From Limnanthes douglasii subsp. nivea (taxonomy: Eukaryota; Streptophyta; Magnoliopsida; Brassicales; Limnanthaceae): a stretch of 64,000 bases of DNA. The position numbers were made by a program, and so were the translations under genes. The stretch spans positions 217,979,546-218,043,545 of the forward strand of contig JAUPFV010000002.1 of the NCBI GenBank assembly GCA_036936605.1, read 5' to 3'. This document shows, piece after piece, positions 1-12,435 of the stretch (positions are counted from its first letter, which is position 1; each line of letters starts with the position of its first letter). Under the pieces are notes generated by a model. It ran no database searches. It was given only the letters and a program-made list of their open reading frames with translations, and had not been told where the DNA came from.

Positions 1-3000
1 TAATGTACTTATTCGATCTAATAAGTATAAGTACATTGTGTCAGAATTGATAAATTCTATGGCTCGAATCTTTAGTATTCTCTTATTTATTACTTGTATC
101 TACTATTTAGGCAGAATACCGTCACCTATTTTTACTAAAAAAATAAAAGGAACCTCAGAAACGGAAGAAAGGGAGGGGACTAAACAGGACCAAGAGGTAT
201 CCACCGAAGAAGACCTTTTTCCTTCTCTTTTTTCGGAAGAAAGGGAGGATCCGGACAAAATCGATGAAACGGAAGAGATCCGAGTGAATGGAAAGGAAAA
301 AAAGAAGAAGGATAAGGATGATGAATTCCACGTTCACTTTAAAGGGACATACTATAAATCTAAAACGGTTTATGAAAATCTAGATGGGAATCAAAATTCA
401 AAAATTAAAAAAGAGGATAAATCTCTTGCTCGTGCTATTGTGACTCTTCTTTTCGATTATAAACGATGGAATCGTCCATTTCGATATATAAAAAATGATC
501 AATTTGAAAATGCTATAAGAAATGAAATGTCACAATATTTTTTTTATACATGTCAAAGTGATGGAAAAGAAAGAATTTCTTTTACGGATCCACCGAGCTT
601 GTCTAGTTTATGGGAAACTATAAAAAAATTCCTTTGTTGACAAGAGAAAAACGATCCGCTGATGAATTCTATACTAATTGGATTTTTACTAATCAGCAAA
701 AACAAATCATTTTTAAGAACCTATTTCTAACTAGACTCAAAGTTTTAGATCAAAGAGATAAAGGATCTCTGAAGTTAAATATACTCGAAAAAAGAACTCG
801 CTTTTGTAATAATGAGACTAAAAAAGAATATATACCTAAATTTTTTGATCCGTTCTTACATGGACTCTCTCGTGGAAAAATACAAAAAATGTTTTTACTC
901 CAAATTATAATTGAAACATATAAAAAACCTAACATGGGGAGGGTTTTCATAAATAAAATTCATAATATACTTCTTAATACTGAGTATCCAAAATTTGAAC
1001 AAATAATAGATAGACTTAATAGAAAAATAGAAAAAAAAGACTTTTTTTTTTCAGAACACCAACAAGAAAAAATCGATTCAGAAGATCGAATCAAAATTTT
1101 GAAATGTTTATTTAATGTTGTTATCGGTATAGCTGAGTCTAACGATAAAAAAATTAGAAAAAATTCTATTGGAATAAAAGAAATCACTAAAAAAGTTCCG
1201 CGGTGGTCATACAAATTAATCAATGAGTTAGAACAACTAGAAGAAGAAAATCCAGAAAACATCCTAGCGGATGCTGAACTTGGTTTAAGAAAAGCCAAAC
1301 GTCTAGTCATTTTTACTGATAATGAAACCGATATCGAAACTTACGTGATAGATTATTCACAACAATCGGTTTTCGGCGAGACATAATCCAAGGCTCCATG
1401 CGTGCTCAAAGACGTAAAACAGTTATTTGGGAACTTTTTCAAGCAAATATACATTCGCCCTCTTTTTTGGACAGAATAGACAATTTTTCATTTGATATCT
1501 CCGGGCTGCTAAAACGAATATTTAGAAATTGGATGCGAAAAACCAAAGAAAAAGAAAATTCTGAGTATGATCATAAGAAAAAAAAACAAAAAATCTATAC
1601 AAAAATGGAGGACATAAGTCAAAAAAGAGAAGAAAACAGACAGATAGAAATTGAGGAAACCTCTGATAATTATTTACTTATTCAATTACTAAGGGGTTGC
1701 GCCTTAGTAACCCAATCGATTTTTAGAAAATATATTATATTACCTTTGTTGATAATAGTAAAAAATATTGTCCGTATACTTTTATTGCAAGTTCCTGAAT
1801 GGTCTGACGATTTCAAAGATTGGAATCGAGAAATACATATTAAATGCACCTATTATGGTGTTCAAGTATCAGAAAAAGAATTTCCAAAAAATTGGTTAAC
1901 GGATGGTATTCAAATAAAGATTCTATTTCCTTTTTTCCATAAACCGTGGCACAAATATAAATTACGATCCCCTGATAAATATCCAATGAAAAGTAAAAAA
2001 AAAACGATTTTTTTTATTTAACTATTTTCGGTATGGACAGCGCACTACCCTCGGATTCTCCCCGAAATCATACTTCTGTTTTTGAACCTATTTTTAAAGA
2101 ATTTAAAAAAACCATTCTAAAAACTAAAACTAAGTCTTTTATGGTTTTAAAAGAAACAAAAAAAATGGGTCATCAAAAACCTTAAAAACCTTCTCTTTCG
2201 AAACGAAAAAATAAAAGAACTTTTAAAAATAAACCGAATTCCTTCATTTGGCTTGAGAGAAATATATGAATTGAATGAAATAAAAAAGATTTAAAAATTA
2301 GTAATCAGATGATTTCTGAATTGTCCATTAAAATTCGATCCATAGAATGGACAAATTTATCAAAAAAAAAAAGAAAATCAAAGATTTAACAAATAGAACA
2401 AGTACAATCCGAAATCAAATAGAAAAAATTCCAAACAAAATGAAAAAGAAATTTATAACTCAAGAAAGAAATTAATTCTAACAAAATAAGTCATCGTGAT
2501 AAAATATTAGAATCATTAAAAAAGAGTTGGCAAATGTTAAAAAAAAGAAATACTAAATTAATCCGTAAATCATATTTTTTTTGAAATTATTTATAGAAAA
2601 AAGATATATAAGTTTTTTTATTTTTCTACATATTATTCATATTCGAAAAATAAATACACAACTTTTTATGAAATTTACCCCAAAAATTATTAAGAAATAC
2701 ATTTACAATAATGAACTAACTAAAAAAAGACGAAAAAACTCACTTTCTAATATTCGAAATAATATTAGAACTAGAAACAATAATTTCAATATTTATTGCA
2801 ACCCACCTTCTTTCTCACAAGCATATGTATTTTACAAATTAGCACAAATACAATTTATTAAAATGTATAAATTAAGATCTGTCCTTGGGTATCCCGGAAC
2901 TTTTTTTTTCTTAAGACTGAGATAAAGTATTTTTTTTGAAGAATGCGGAATATTTCATTCTGAATTAATTTTTTTAAATTCCGAACTAAATCAATGGAAA

Positions 3001-4593
3001 AACTGGTTAAGAAGTCATTATCAATATGATTTACTTCCGATTCTATGGCATAGAGTAGTATCCGAAAAATATAAAAAGAAAATGAACCAAATTTGTATAG
3101 TTCAAAAGAAACATTTAAACAAATGGAATTCATATGAAAATGAAAAACACAAATTAATAAATTACGAAAGAGAAATTGATTTTGAAGCAGACTTAGTACT
3201 GAATAAAAAATCTAACTTACAAAAAAACTATCAATATAATCTTTTATCCTATAAATCTATTAATTCTCAAGTTTTAAATTCCAACATGGATAAACAACAA
3301 TTTTTTCATAGCCAGGTAGGTATCGCTAGCCATAATTATATAGTCTCTAATTATCTAAGAGAAGATAATATTATAGGTATGAAGAAAATTCCGGATAGAA
3401 AATATTTGGATTGGAGAATCCTCAACTTGTGTATTAGTAAAAAAGTTGCTATTGAGTCCATCGATCCCAAGAATATTAAGACGAGAGTTCAAAATTCTCA
3501 AATAATTACAAAAATTACTAAGAAGGGTCCTTCCAACCAAAAAATAAACTTTTTTGATTGGATGGAAATCAATAAAAAAAGACAAAGTCGTCCTATATCG
3601 AATCTGGAACTTTGGTTCTTTCCAGAATTTGTCTTACTTTATAATGCATATAATAAAAAATAGTGGATCATACCACTGAAATTACTTCTTTTCAATTTTA
3701 ATGAAAACCATAACAAAAAATTACTAGAAATAAAAAAGAAAAAAAATATATTGGATTAAATAATCAAGATCAAGATGAAATCAAATCTGCAAGTCAAAGG
3801 GAGCTTGAATCAGATGAGCAAAAACAATACAAAAACAATATAGAAGTAGCATTGCATTTCTTCCTCGAAAACTTTTTGTGTTTGCAATTAGGATGGAAGA
3901 ATTCGTTAAATCAAACAATTAGTGATAAGCTAAAAGTATATGGTCTCTTCCTTAAACTGAGAAATCCAAGAGAAATTGCTATATCGTCCATTCAAAGAGG
4001 AGAAATTAGTCTAGAAATTCTGATGAGGAAGAGGGTTTTCACTGTTCGAGAATTAATGAAAAAAGCAATCTTGATTATTGAATCTATTGAACCTATTAAG
4101 TTGTGTGTAAAAAACGATGGACAATTTCTTATATATCAAATGATGTGTATTTCCTTGAAAAAGGACCTAATAAAGCTAAAGCAAAGATACCAAGAAAAAA
4201 ATATGTTGATAAAAAAAAATTGCTGAATCTAGTTCAAATAATTTTTTGATGTCTAACAAAACATACAAAAATTATTCTGATTTCTTTGTCCCTGAAAATA
4301 TTTTATCCCATAAAGGCCGTAGAGAATTTCGAATTCTAATTTGTTTCAATTCAAAGAATACAAAAGACATGCATAAAAATAAAATATTTTACAATAAGAG
4401 AAAAAAATGTGTTCAAAAAAGTCAAAATATTGAGAGAGAGAAAACGAAATTAAGTAAATTTCAGTTCTTTATTTGGCCAAATTTTAGATTAGAGGATTTA
4501 GCCTGTATGAATCGTTATTGGTTTAATACTAACAATGGAAGTCGTTTCAGTATGGTAAGGATACATATGTATCCGCGAGTAAAAATTCGTTGA
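1..4593 (+). pseudogene. ycf1: ycf1 (Tic214) plastid gene copy, 5'-incomplete and frameshifted
   Basis: In chloroplasts ycf1 encodes Tic214, a large subunit of the inner-envelope protein translocon. The copy enters the window inside the N-terminal membrane part ([18 protein letters not shown] near 61-120), passes the acidic EERED...[13 protein letters not shown] stretch near 240-300, and ends with the conserved tail [17 protein letters not shown] and a stop at 4,591-4,593. Collinear open segments lie at 38-640, 610-1386, 1398-2021, 2581-2925, 3082-3663, 3852-4226 and 4246-4593 in different frames. The 2,022-2,580 section is recognisable in translation but full of stops. At least six frame changes mean no Tic214 can be made. 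Roughly the first 230 codons are outside the window. Confidence 0.93.
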
Positions 4594-4781
4594 TAATACA
4601 TTTATTTTAATTCGTCAACTAAACATCTATTTATATATAAACATCATATATATATATATATAGAAACAAATGAATGATTGTTTTAGATTCTATTTTAAGA
4701 CATATGTTTTGCAAAAATAACTAGTCTTATTATTCCTGATTAGTAAACTCAATTTTATAAAAAAAAATGGGATTTTCTTTT
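4594..4781 (+). other. ycf1-rps15 plastid spacer copy
   Basis: AT-rich spacer between the two plastid gene copies, including a short TA run near 4,647-4,662. No ORF. Its length (about 190 bp) fits within the range seen for this plastid spacer. Confidence 0.6.
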
Positions 4782-5050
4782 ATGCTAAAAAATTCATTCA
4801 TTTCATTTCAAGAAAAAAAAGAAGAAAACAGGGGGTCTGTTGAATTTCAAGTATTCAATTTCACCAATAAGATACGAAGACTTACTTCACATTTGGAATT
4901 TCACAGAAAAGACTATTTATCTTAGAGAGGTCTACGGAAAGTTTTGGGAAAACGTCAACGACTATTCTCTTATTTGTCAAAAAAAAATATAGAGTAAGTT
5001 ATAAAGAATTAATTAATGAGTTGGATATTCGGGAGTCAAAAAATCGGTAA
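4782..5050 (+). pseudogene. rps15: rps15 plastid ribosomal protein S15 copy, nonsense plus 2-bp insertion
   Basis: rps15 encodes plastid 30S protein S15. The ATG at 4,782 opens MLKNSFISF, followed by [20 protein letters not shown] and [13 protein letters not shown], the conserved S15 core. Codon 48 (4,923-4,925) is TAG where the family has Gln (CAG), a C-to-T change. After LRKVLGKRQRL and SYLSKKN, two extra bases near 4,989-4,992 shift the frame; the C-terminus (VSYKELINELDIRESKNR, stop 5,048-5,050) continues in another frame. Total length, apart from the two extra bases, corresponds to 88 residues, the normal family size. Non-functional nuclear copy. Confidence 0.9.
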
Positions 5051-5120
5051 TTTGCCAAATTTGAATTTGTTAATTTATTTTTAGTAAATCTGGAATTTTG
5101 ATGAATTTATTTTCATTTTT

Positions 5121-6344
5121 AGCAATTCAATTTTTATATAAATTATATATTAATTTTTTAAAATATGTAAAGTGATTATAACATTATCATTAGAAATTGA
5201 TCATTTGATTATAAATATTAGTGTTGTTATATTTTGATTATATATAAATTGATTTTTTTAATAAATATGAAAAAAACACTAACTAAAAACTAATATGAAT
5301 AAAATTAATACTAAACAATATTGCAATTGACCGAAAGGAAACTTAAAACTAATATAAAAAAATATCACAAATAAGAAAATGGTTTTATTTTTTTATAAAT
5401 TAAAAAAAAACTACTAATCGAAACTAATATTACAACAAAATATACCGAAAGATTATATAAAAGCTATTCAATAGGTCTTATCGGTTCCAAATTAGGATAA
5501 AAACGAAACTAAGAGAAAATAGAAGAAATATTCTATAGAAATTATGTAAAACTAGCAGCTTAGTAAATTTGAGAGATTTTAGTAGGATTAGAGGAAAAAA
5601 CGAAAAATAGTTTTTATACGTTGTATAAATTGATTGGTTGTGTTTTTTAAGACAAACAAAACTAGATCAATGAAATATTTATTTTGAGATTTTTTAATTT
5701 TAAAATTACGTGGAAATTGATTGCAAAAAAGAAACTCTTGTTCAAGTGCAAAATTAGGTGTAATTTTGGTTCTAGAAAGTAATTTCTTAGTTATAGAATT
5801 ACATATTATTTGGTTATGAAAAAGAATTTTTTGTTTAGTTACAGAAATACATGCAAATGTGTTGCGGAAATAAGACGTAAATAAGTGCGGAAATAAGACT
5901 TTGGTTGCTAAATAAGTATTATCGTACGAAAAATATAATACAATTTTGTTTTGTGAAAATAAGTGTTATTTGAGAGTAAAACAACTTTTTATTTGTAGCT
6001 GCAAAAATAAGTATATCTTTATTAAAAAAATTATTAGAAAAAATGGAGTTGCAAAATTTCATGCAATTTCGTTGCAAAATAAGTTTGAATTTTTTTGTTG
6101 TTGTTGTTTGGTTACAGAATTACGTCTAATTTAGTTACAGAAAACAAAGACAATTTAGTTGCGAAAATATGAACAACTGATAACGAATTTGACATTAAAA
6201 AATAAATTTCCAAACATATTATTCATAAATTTCGTTTTGTTTACCTTAAAAAATAGAAATATATATATTTTCAAATTTTCTTTTAAATTAAAATTTAAAA
6301 ATATAATGTTTAAAGCCAGAGTTGAGAGAATCCCACATTTGTTA
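5121..6344. other. AT-rich sequence without genes; degenerate short repeats
   Basis: No credible coding region. From about 5,790 to 6,170 a loosely repeated phrase of the type gttgcgaaaataag / gttacagaaatac recurs at irregular spacing, suggesting a decayed minisatellite. The short open frames at 5,946-6,134 and 6,159-6,350 are Phe/Lys/Asn-rich translations of AT-rich DNA. Confidence 0.6.
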
Positions 6345-6430
6345 AGATAAGAATGTTTTAGAAATACCTTTGGATTTTTTCTCTCTCAAGAAAGCTCTTC
6401 TTTGAAAATCTTTCGTTCTTCCTCTCATCT

Positions 6431-7806
6431 ATGAATCCTTGACTCCTTGCCATAGATTTATCTGCAAATAAGCTCATTAATATTGAAGAGTTCCCTGGTC
6501 TTCATCATGAAAATGTGACTTCTAGAACCAATAAGTCGTATGGTGAAACTGTAAGACAAATATCCTCTGATCCCAGCCTTAATATCAAGCCAGAGTTTTG
6601 TAAGGAAACAGAAGATCACTGCACTATAAAATATACGAAAGATGTCAAAGATTTTCTGCTAAAAAAATCAACTACTACGATTTTTGGAAAGTTCAATGAG
6701 GGAATTCCCAGAAAATCGGTGTTAGAAGGCTTTCTTCAGACCTTCAAATTCAAAGGAGCTTACAATTTTATCAGTCATGACTCGAGGCATGTGTTTATAG
6801 AGTTTAACTATAAAGAGGATGTTAGCAGTATCTGGTCCAAGAACGTTTGGAAAGTCGGTGGAAAGATCATGAGAATTATACGTTGGAGTCCTGAATTTAA
6901 TAAAAGATTTGAAAACCCAAAGGCTCTTGTGTGGATTCATCTTGAAAGGGTTCCTGAATTCATGAATAATGAATCTGTTATACATGATTTGGCTTCAACA
7001 ATTGGAACTACATACAAAGTAATGGTCCCTAACAATAATAAAGCTGCCATGAATGCGTGCTTTCCCCATGTAGAGGTTGACGTTTCGAGAAGACTTAAAT
7101 ATAGACTATGGATAGGATTTGGATCCAATGACGGCTGCTGGATTAACTTAAGTTATAAAAATGTACCACCCTATCGTAATGTGTGTTACCACGTTGGCCA
7201 TAAAGAGGAAGAATGCAAAAAGTCTGAAAAGATGAATCAGCAAGATAAGGAAGCTGAGAAGGTTGATAAACATGATGAAAGAGTTAAAGATAACAACAAG
7301 CAAGAGATAAGAACATCTCCAAATAATGAAGTTAATGATAAAAAAATGCCTATCAAGAGCCAAGAACGTCTCAAAATGTTTCTAGCTACATTCAAACCTT
7401 TAGCAAAGTTTATAGAAGAAAACTGAAATAAGTTGTAACAAGAAAGGAAAAAGATTTAGAGACAAAAGATTACAATGAAGATAGAAGGGATGATAGTGGT
7501 AAAAAAATGATTATGTTAAAAACAACATGGAAGTTATAGAATATTTACATAGGCTTGAACAAGATTTTGCTCAAAACAACCTTCAGTGAAGAAAACAACA
7601 TGACACCTGATTATGAAAACATTGGCAGCTGTGAAAATTCACCTAGAAACCCATCCTACAGTATTGATTTTGGTACCATCATCAACAGTATGTTAAAGTC
7701 TGAAATGAAAAGAACAAAATCAAAAAAGATTACTATCAATTATCTGTCCAAAAAAGGAGAAAAATTGAAACAAAAATCTCTATCAGATAATGATAAAGAT
7801 AACTAA
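6431..7806 (+). pseudogene. LINE ORF1 (DUF4283-like RNA-binding protein with zinc knuckle)
   Basis: ORF1 proteins of plant L1 elements bind the element RNA. The frame through 6,515-7,426 has a DUF4283-like region (about residues 40-160; FGKFNEGIPRKSVLEGFLQ, WKVGGKIMRIIRW), the WIGFGSNDGCWINLSYKNVP segment, then CYHVGHKEEEC, a CCHC knuckle whose second Cys appears replaced. A Lys/Glu-rich tail follows. The frame is open upstream to about 6,441 but has no ATG, so the start codon appears lost. After the TGA at 7,424 the tail seems to continue in another frame (7,555-7,806) and overlaps the ORF2 ATG at 7,790 by 17 nt, as expected for neighbouring LINE ORFs. Confidence 0.82.
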
Positions 7807-10800
7807 TTGGAATGCTAGAGGTCTGAACAATAAGCCTACATTGAGAAGGCTCCTTTCTATGATTAAAGAAAATAAATCTAAGATTTTATCTATTCAAGAA
7901 CCCATGCTGATGTTAGCAAGATTGAGGGTGTGTCTGTTGTTCTTGCCTTCAAAAAGTTCACTTCAAATTGCTCCAACAAGGTGTGGATTTTCAGGGATGA
8001 GGATGTAGAGGTTAATGTTCTTAATGACCATGATCAGTTACTTCATATGGTTGTGACTTATCCTGGTTGTGATATCAATTTCAATTTTACAGCTGTTTAT
8101 GCTAAGAGTTAGCGTAAGCTTAGATTAGATCTTTGGGCTCAGATGATAACTATTGCTTCTTATGATATTCCTTGGATCATAACTGGAGATTTTAATGCCA
8201 ATACTTATTCTGAAGATCAAGTGGGATGTTCTACCTATGATCATGCTAGTACTAGTGACTTCAATGATGCTATTAGGCATTGTAAGCTTGAAGATGTTGG
8301 TTATGTTGGCTCAAGATACACTTGGAATAGAGGTACTCGTTGGAAAAGGCTGGACAGAACCTTGACAAAAGAAAAGTGGATCAGTACTTTCAAAGAAACT
8401 CAAGTGCTACACATGGTCAAAACTTGTTCAGACCATGCCCTCTTTAAATTCAGTCTAGCTATAATTCTTGATATATCAACTGCAAGAAATTTTTTTAAAT
8501 TTTTTAATTCCTGGACTAATGATGATAGCTTCTTAAGCACTGTTAGACAGAATTAGAATATGGCTTGCAAGGGAAACCCTGGTCAGGTGTTTTGGTATAA
8601 GCTTAGGAGACTAAAAAGTTGTCTTAAGAATTGGAATACAAATACTTTTGGTAACATCTTCTGTAAGGTTAAGGAAGCTGCTGAGGAGGTCAAGCAAATG
8701 GAAAACATTCATTTTGAAAAAAACATCAATGTTTCTAAGGTGATCTCTCAAAAGCAAACAACATGTATATTAAAGCTCTCAGGAATGAAGAGAGTTTCTG
8801 GCATAAAAAATGTTACAATGGTTGGCTCAAAGAGGGTGATGGTAACACTAAGCTATACCATGCTTATGTTACCAAGAAAAGAAGGCGTAACATTATCAAG
8901 GGGATTAAAGATAATGGGGTTTGGATTGAGAATCCTATTGATCTTGCTAACTCTGTTGAATCCTTCTTTAAAACTACCTTATCTTCTAACTCTTACACTA
9001 ACAAAGATGAAGAAGTGTTTTTAATACATGATGAAATCTTCAACACTATCCCAAATCTTGTTAAAGACGAAGACAATGCTTCCATAATCAGGCAAACCAA
9101 CAAAGATGAAGTTTGGAGTATAATTGTTAATATGAAAAATGATAGTGCTGCAGGGCTTGATGGTTTCAATATCTTTTTCTTTAAAACTTGTTGGAAAATT
9201 ATCAGTACTGACCTTTGTAATGCATTTAACTCTTATCTTTCAGGAAGCAACATACCTTGTGGTGTCTTTGCTACAGGTATTTGCTTGATTCCCAAGAGCC
9301 CAAATCCAACTTGTTGAAACAACTTGAGACCGATAAGTCTTTGTTCCATGTTCAATAAAATCTTTTCTAACTTAATCAACTCAAGATTAGCTAATATCAT
9401 GACTAATATAATTTCTAAGATGCAGGGAGCCTTTGTCAAAGGCAGGCTCATCTATGAAAACATACTAATCACTAAGAAGTTGATTCATGACATTGATAGA
9501 AAGCCTAAAACTTTAAATGCTATTATACAATTTGACATGTCCAAAGCATTTGATAAGTTGTCTCATGCCTTTGTCCTTAAAGTTCTATCTTGTTTTGGTT
9601 TTTCTGATAAATGTATATCTTTAATTAAGAATATGATTACAAATATACATATTTCTGTTCTAATAAATGGTTCAGTTAATGGTTACTTTCAACAGAAGAA
9701 AGGTTTAAGGAAAAGATACCATTTGTCTCCTAGCCTTTTTATCCTAGCTGAGGAGGTTTTGCTAAGAGGGATTTATAACCTTTTCAACAATAATAAAAGC
9801 CTACACTATGCTTCAAGATCAAACTACTTGGTGCCCTTCATGGCCTTTGCAGATGATGTCTTGATCTTCACAAATTGCAAACCCAGTTCCATTGAAGTGT
9901 TGTGCAAATTCTTGGACAATTATCAAATGATCTTTGGACAAGTTGTAAACAAGGAGAAAACAAAGCTGATTATTTCCAGCAAAGCTAATCACTCAAATAC
10001 AAACAACATAAAAATCAATGCTGGCTTCAATACAAATACTCTTCCATTCAAATATCTGGGGATCACTATTGCTCGCAATAATAAAGGGAAGTATTTCTCT
10101 TCTCTGCTAGACAAGATTCACGATGAAATTGTTGAATGGGACTCTAATAACTTGTCCTTTGGGGGCACGTTAACCCTAATCACCTATGTATTAATGCCAA
10201 TCATCTACTATTGGATGCATAACACCCTTGTTCCTAATAACATCATAAAGAAAATTGAATCTTACTTTAATAAATTCTTATGGAGATCTAACTTTAATGT
10301 GAAAGCTATTCACTGTTCAACTTGGAAGCAGCTTTGCAAACCATTTGCAGAAGGTGGCTTGAATATCAAAAGTTTGAATGATATTCAATTAACATTTTCA
10401 CAGAAGATGTGGTTTATTTTCAGGAAAAACAGTAGCGTCTAGTCCACTATGATGCATATGACATACTGCTCACATACTCATGCCTTAAACTCTAGATGCA
10501 AAAAAACTGACTCAACTGTATGGAAAAGGCTCTCTGTCATCAACAGTTGAGAAAAATATAAAATGGAAGCTAGGACAAGGTTGCATGGACTTCTGGTTGG
10601 AGGATTGGCATGATAAACCACCATTGATAAGTGATCCTAACTCTCATAACTGGTATCTTAATGCTTGTGTAAAAATATTTTGGAAAAACAACAACTGGGA
10701 CTACAATGCTTTGCACAACATTCTGCCTAGTGATAGAATCATACACTTATCAAAGTATAAAACTGAATCTGATAAACCTGATAGAATCATTTGGAGACTA

Positions 10801-11870
10801 TCTAATAAGCAGGAGTTTGAAACTAAAACTACTTGGGAAAGTATTAGAAATACCTACACTAAGTCTGGTCTTTTCTACAAGATTTGGAGCCCTTCGATCC
10901 CCAAAAAAAATTCATTTCTATGCTGGAAACTTTTGAAAGGTTTTATTCCTATTGATAGTAACATCATGAAAAGGCACACTCAAATGGCTTCCAAGTGCCA
11001 ATTCTACAACAGATGCGAAGAGAAAAACCATCCCTTTGTAAGCTGTTGCTTTGCTTGACAGCTATGGAACTACTTTAGTTGCCTTTTCAAAATCAAAATT
11101 GGTAGGTATATGGTTCTTTCCCATGTCCTTCACTCCTGGTTCTGGTATTCAAAAAACAAAAGATATATCACTCACATCATCCCTCAAGTCATCTGTTGGG
11201 TTATTTGGAGAAACAGAAACTGGTCAAAATTTTCTGGTTCTCCTGATACTTTCAAGAAAGCTATTGATAGAATTATCTACATTATTAGAAGTATGGACAT
11301 GTCTAATATGCTATCATATAAACTCTGGACTAATGCATATTGTGCTGGTGTTTCTTTAGGCTGTAGCTCGATAATAAACAACAGAAAAGTTCTCAAATAC
11401 CTCAAATGGATAGCTCCAAATCGAGGAATAATGAAGCTTAATGTAGACGGATCGCGCAACAGCCATGGGGAAGCCAGCGGCGACATACTGATTAGAAGCT
11501 CAGAGGGAGACATTTTGCTTGGATCTAGAACTCTTCTGGGAAAATTAAATCCTCTCTTTGCTGAAATCAGTGCCCTAATCGAGGGTTTGATTATTTGCAG
11601 ACAAAAAAAACTAGACTGACGTTGATGTAGAATCTGATAGCTTGATCCTGGTTAATCTAATTGCTAACAGAAAGAAGCTTGGTACCTTCAATCTTCAATG
11701 GATATTTGCAGATCCCTAATTCACCCAAAGATGACGATCAAGCACATCTCTCAAATTCAAGAATCAGTGTTCGGATTAGATTGCTAAAAATGTTCTTATC
11801 AATAAGAAAAATCTATACTTTTCTAATGATAATCCTCCAAATGAGATGAAAACGATTCCACTTCTTGAAA
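7790..11870 (+). pseudogene. LINE ORF2 (endonuclease, reverse transcriptase, RNase H)
   Basis: ORF2 of an L1-type LINE would nick target DNA and copy the RNA at the nick. ATG 7,790 opens ITNWNARGLNN; the endonuclease continues with WIITGDFNA (8,170s), YVGSRYTWN and CSDHALFKF. The RT region includes LRPISLCSMFNKIFSNLIN, GAFVKGR, IQFDMSKAFDKLSH and the catalytic FADDVLIF (about 9,847-9,870). The usual QGDPLSP motif reads KRYHLSP, which damages the fingers/palm. A zinc-binding section follows near 10,585-11,058, then RNase H (LNVDGSRNSHGEASGDILIR, 11,420-11,620). At least four frame changes and several stops (8,110; 8,553; 9,315; 11,056) make it inactive. Confidence 0.9.
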
Positions 11871-12154
11871 ACATTGGTCTGTGTTTGGTTACCTGAATCG
11901 CAGAGATGTTGTTGAAGACGAAGAAGTTCTCGTTTGAATCTAAGGAGGGAATTTTAGGCGCCTAGCTTTAGAGATTATTTCCTTTAAGTCCCCTCTCTTA
12001 TTCCTTTGTTCAATTTTAATCTCAAACCTTTGTAATTTGATCATTTAAATAATAAATATCTTTACTTGCCAAAAAATTAAAAAATATAAAATTTTGAAAC
12101 TTAAAATAATATTACTAAAAATTGTACATGATCGTATGTGTTCGGAGGTATCGT

Positions 12155-12163
12155 TATACATAA
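12155..12163. repeat. Target-site duplication of the MULE, left copy (TATACATAA)
   Basis: TATACATAA directly precedes the left terminal inverted repeat and is matched exactly at 20,570-20,578. Nine base pairs is the classic Mutator-superfamily duplication length. Confidence 0.93.
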
Positions 12164-12222
12164 GGGTATGGCTAAATTGGGGCCCAATTGGCTAACCAGC
12201 CCCAATTTTAAGCATACCCATA
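12164..12222 (+). repeat. MULE left terminal inverted repeat
   Basis: Begins GGGTATGGCTAAATTGGGGC and ends in AAGCATACCC. The first 24 bases match the inverted right end at 21 positions. The copy then carries about 17 bases not present at the right end before homology resumes at TTAAGCAT. Confidence 0.85.
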
Positions 12223-12435
12223 AAAAATATAAGTAGCCCCAAACTAATACCCAAAAAACCCTTCGTTTTTTTACTAAGTCAAAACCCTAAACACTAAGCA
12301 TTCCCACTTCTAAAACAGCCCCAACCCAAAATCAACCCCAAAACCCTAAAACCTCTTAAAACTCCAAAGTTCTACAATCAGCCCCAAAATCAAATCCGAA
12401 GATCTCTACACATCAACAACAACTCAAGAACTACA

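Larger units (their letters stand above)
1..5120 (+). other. Nuclear plastid DNA insertion (NUPT) carrying ycf1 and rps15
   Basis: The first 5 kb reads as plastid small-single-copy DNA: most of ycf1 followed by its spacer and rps15, both rightward, the same order and orientation as in typical angiosperm plastomes. Both genes are broken by frameshifts and stops, and the downstream DNA is repeat-rich nuclear sequence, so this is a nuclear copy and not the plastome itself. The left edge lies outside the window. The right edge is placed by loss of plastid character after the rps15 stop; ndhH, the next plastid gene, is absent, so the breakpoint is between 5,050 and about 5,150. Confidence 0.9.
6345..12085 (+). 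mobile_element. Plant L1-type LINE retrotransposon, nearly full length, decayed
   Basis: In order: a CT-rich leader (6,370-6,430); ORF1 with a DUF4283-like domain and a CCHC-like knuckle; ORF2 with endonuclease, reverse transcriptase, zinc-binding and RNase H regions; a short 3' UTR; and an A-rich tail near 12,069-12,085. Both ORFs are interrupted. A possible target duplication (ttaaaaatataa near 6,294-6,306 and ttaaaaaatataa just after the tail) is weak because the area is AT-rich, so the exact 5' end is uncertain. Confidence 0.9.

Noticed and set aside
155..337. Minus-strand ORF of 60 aa inside the ycf1 copy
   Set aside because: It is a shadow of the ycf1 frame; Phe/Leu-rich translation of the complement of a Lys/Glu-rich region.
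1..5050. Interpretation as the plastid genome itself
   Set aside because: Frameshifts in both essential genes and direct continuation into LINE and MULE sequence show a nuclear copy.
5946..6350. Two short plus-strand ORFs
   Set aside because: AT-rich chance frames without start context or family resemblance.
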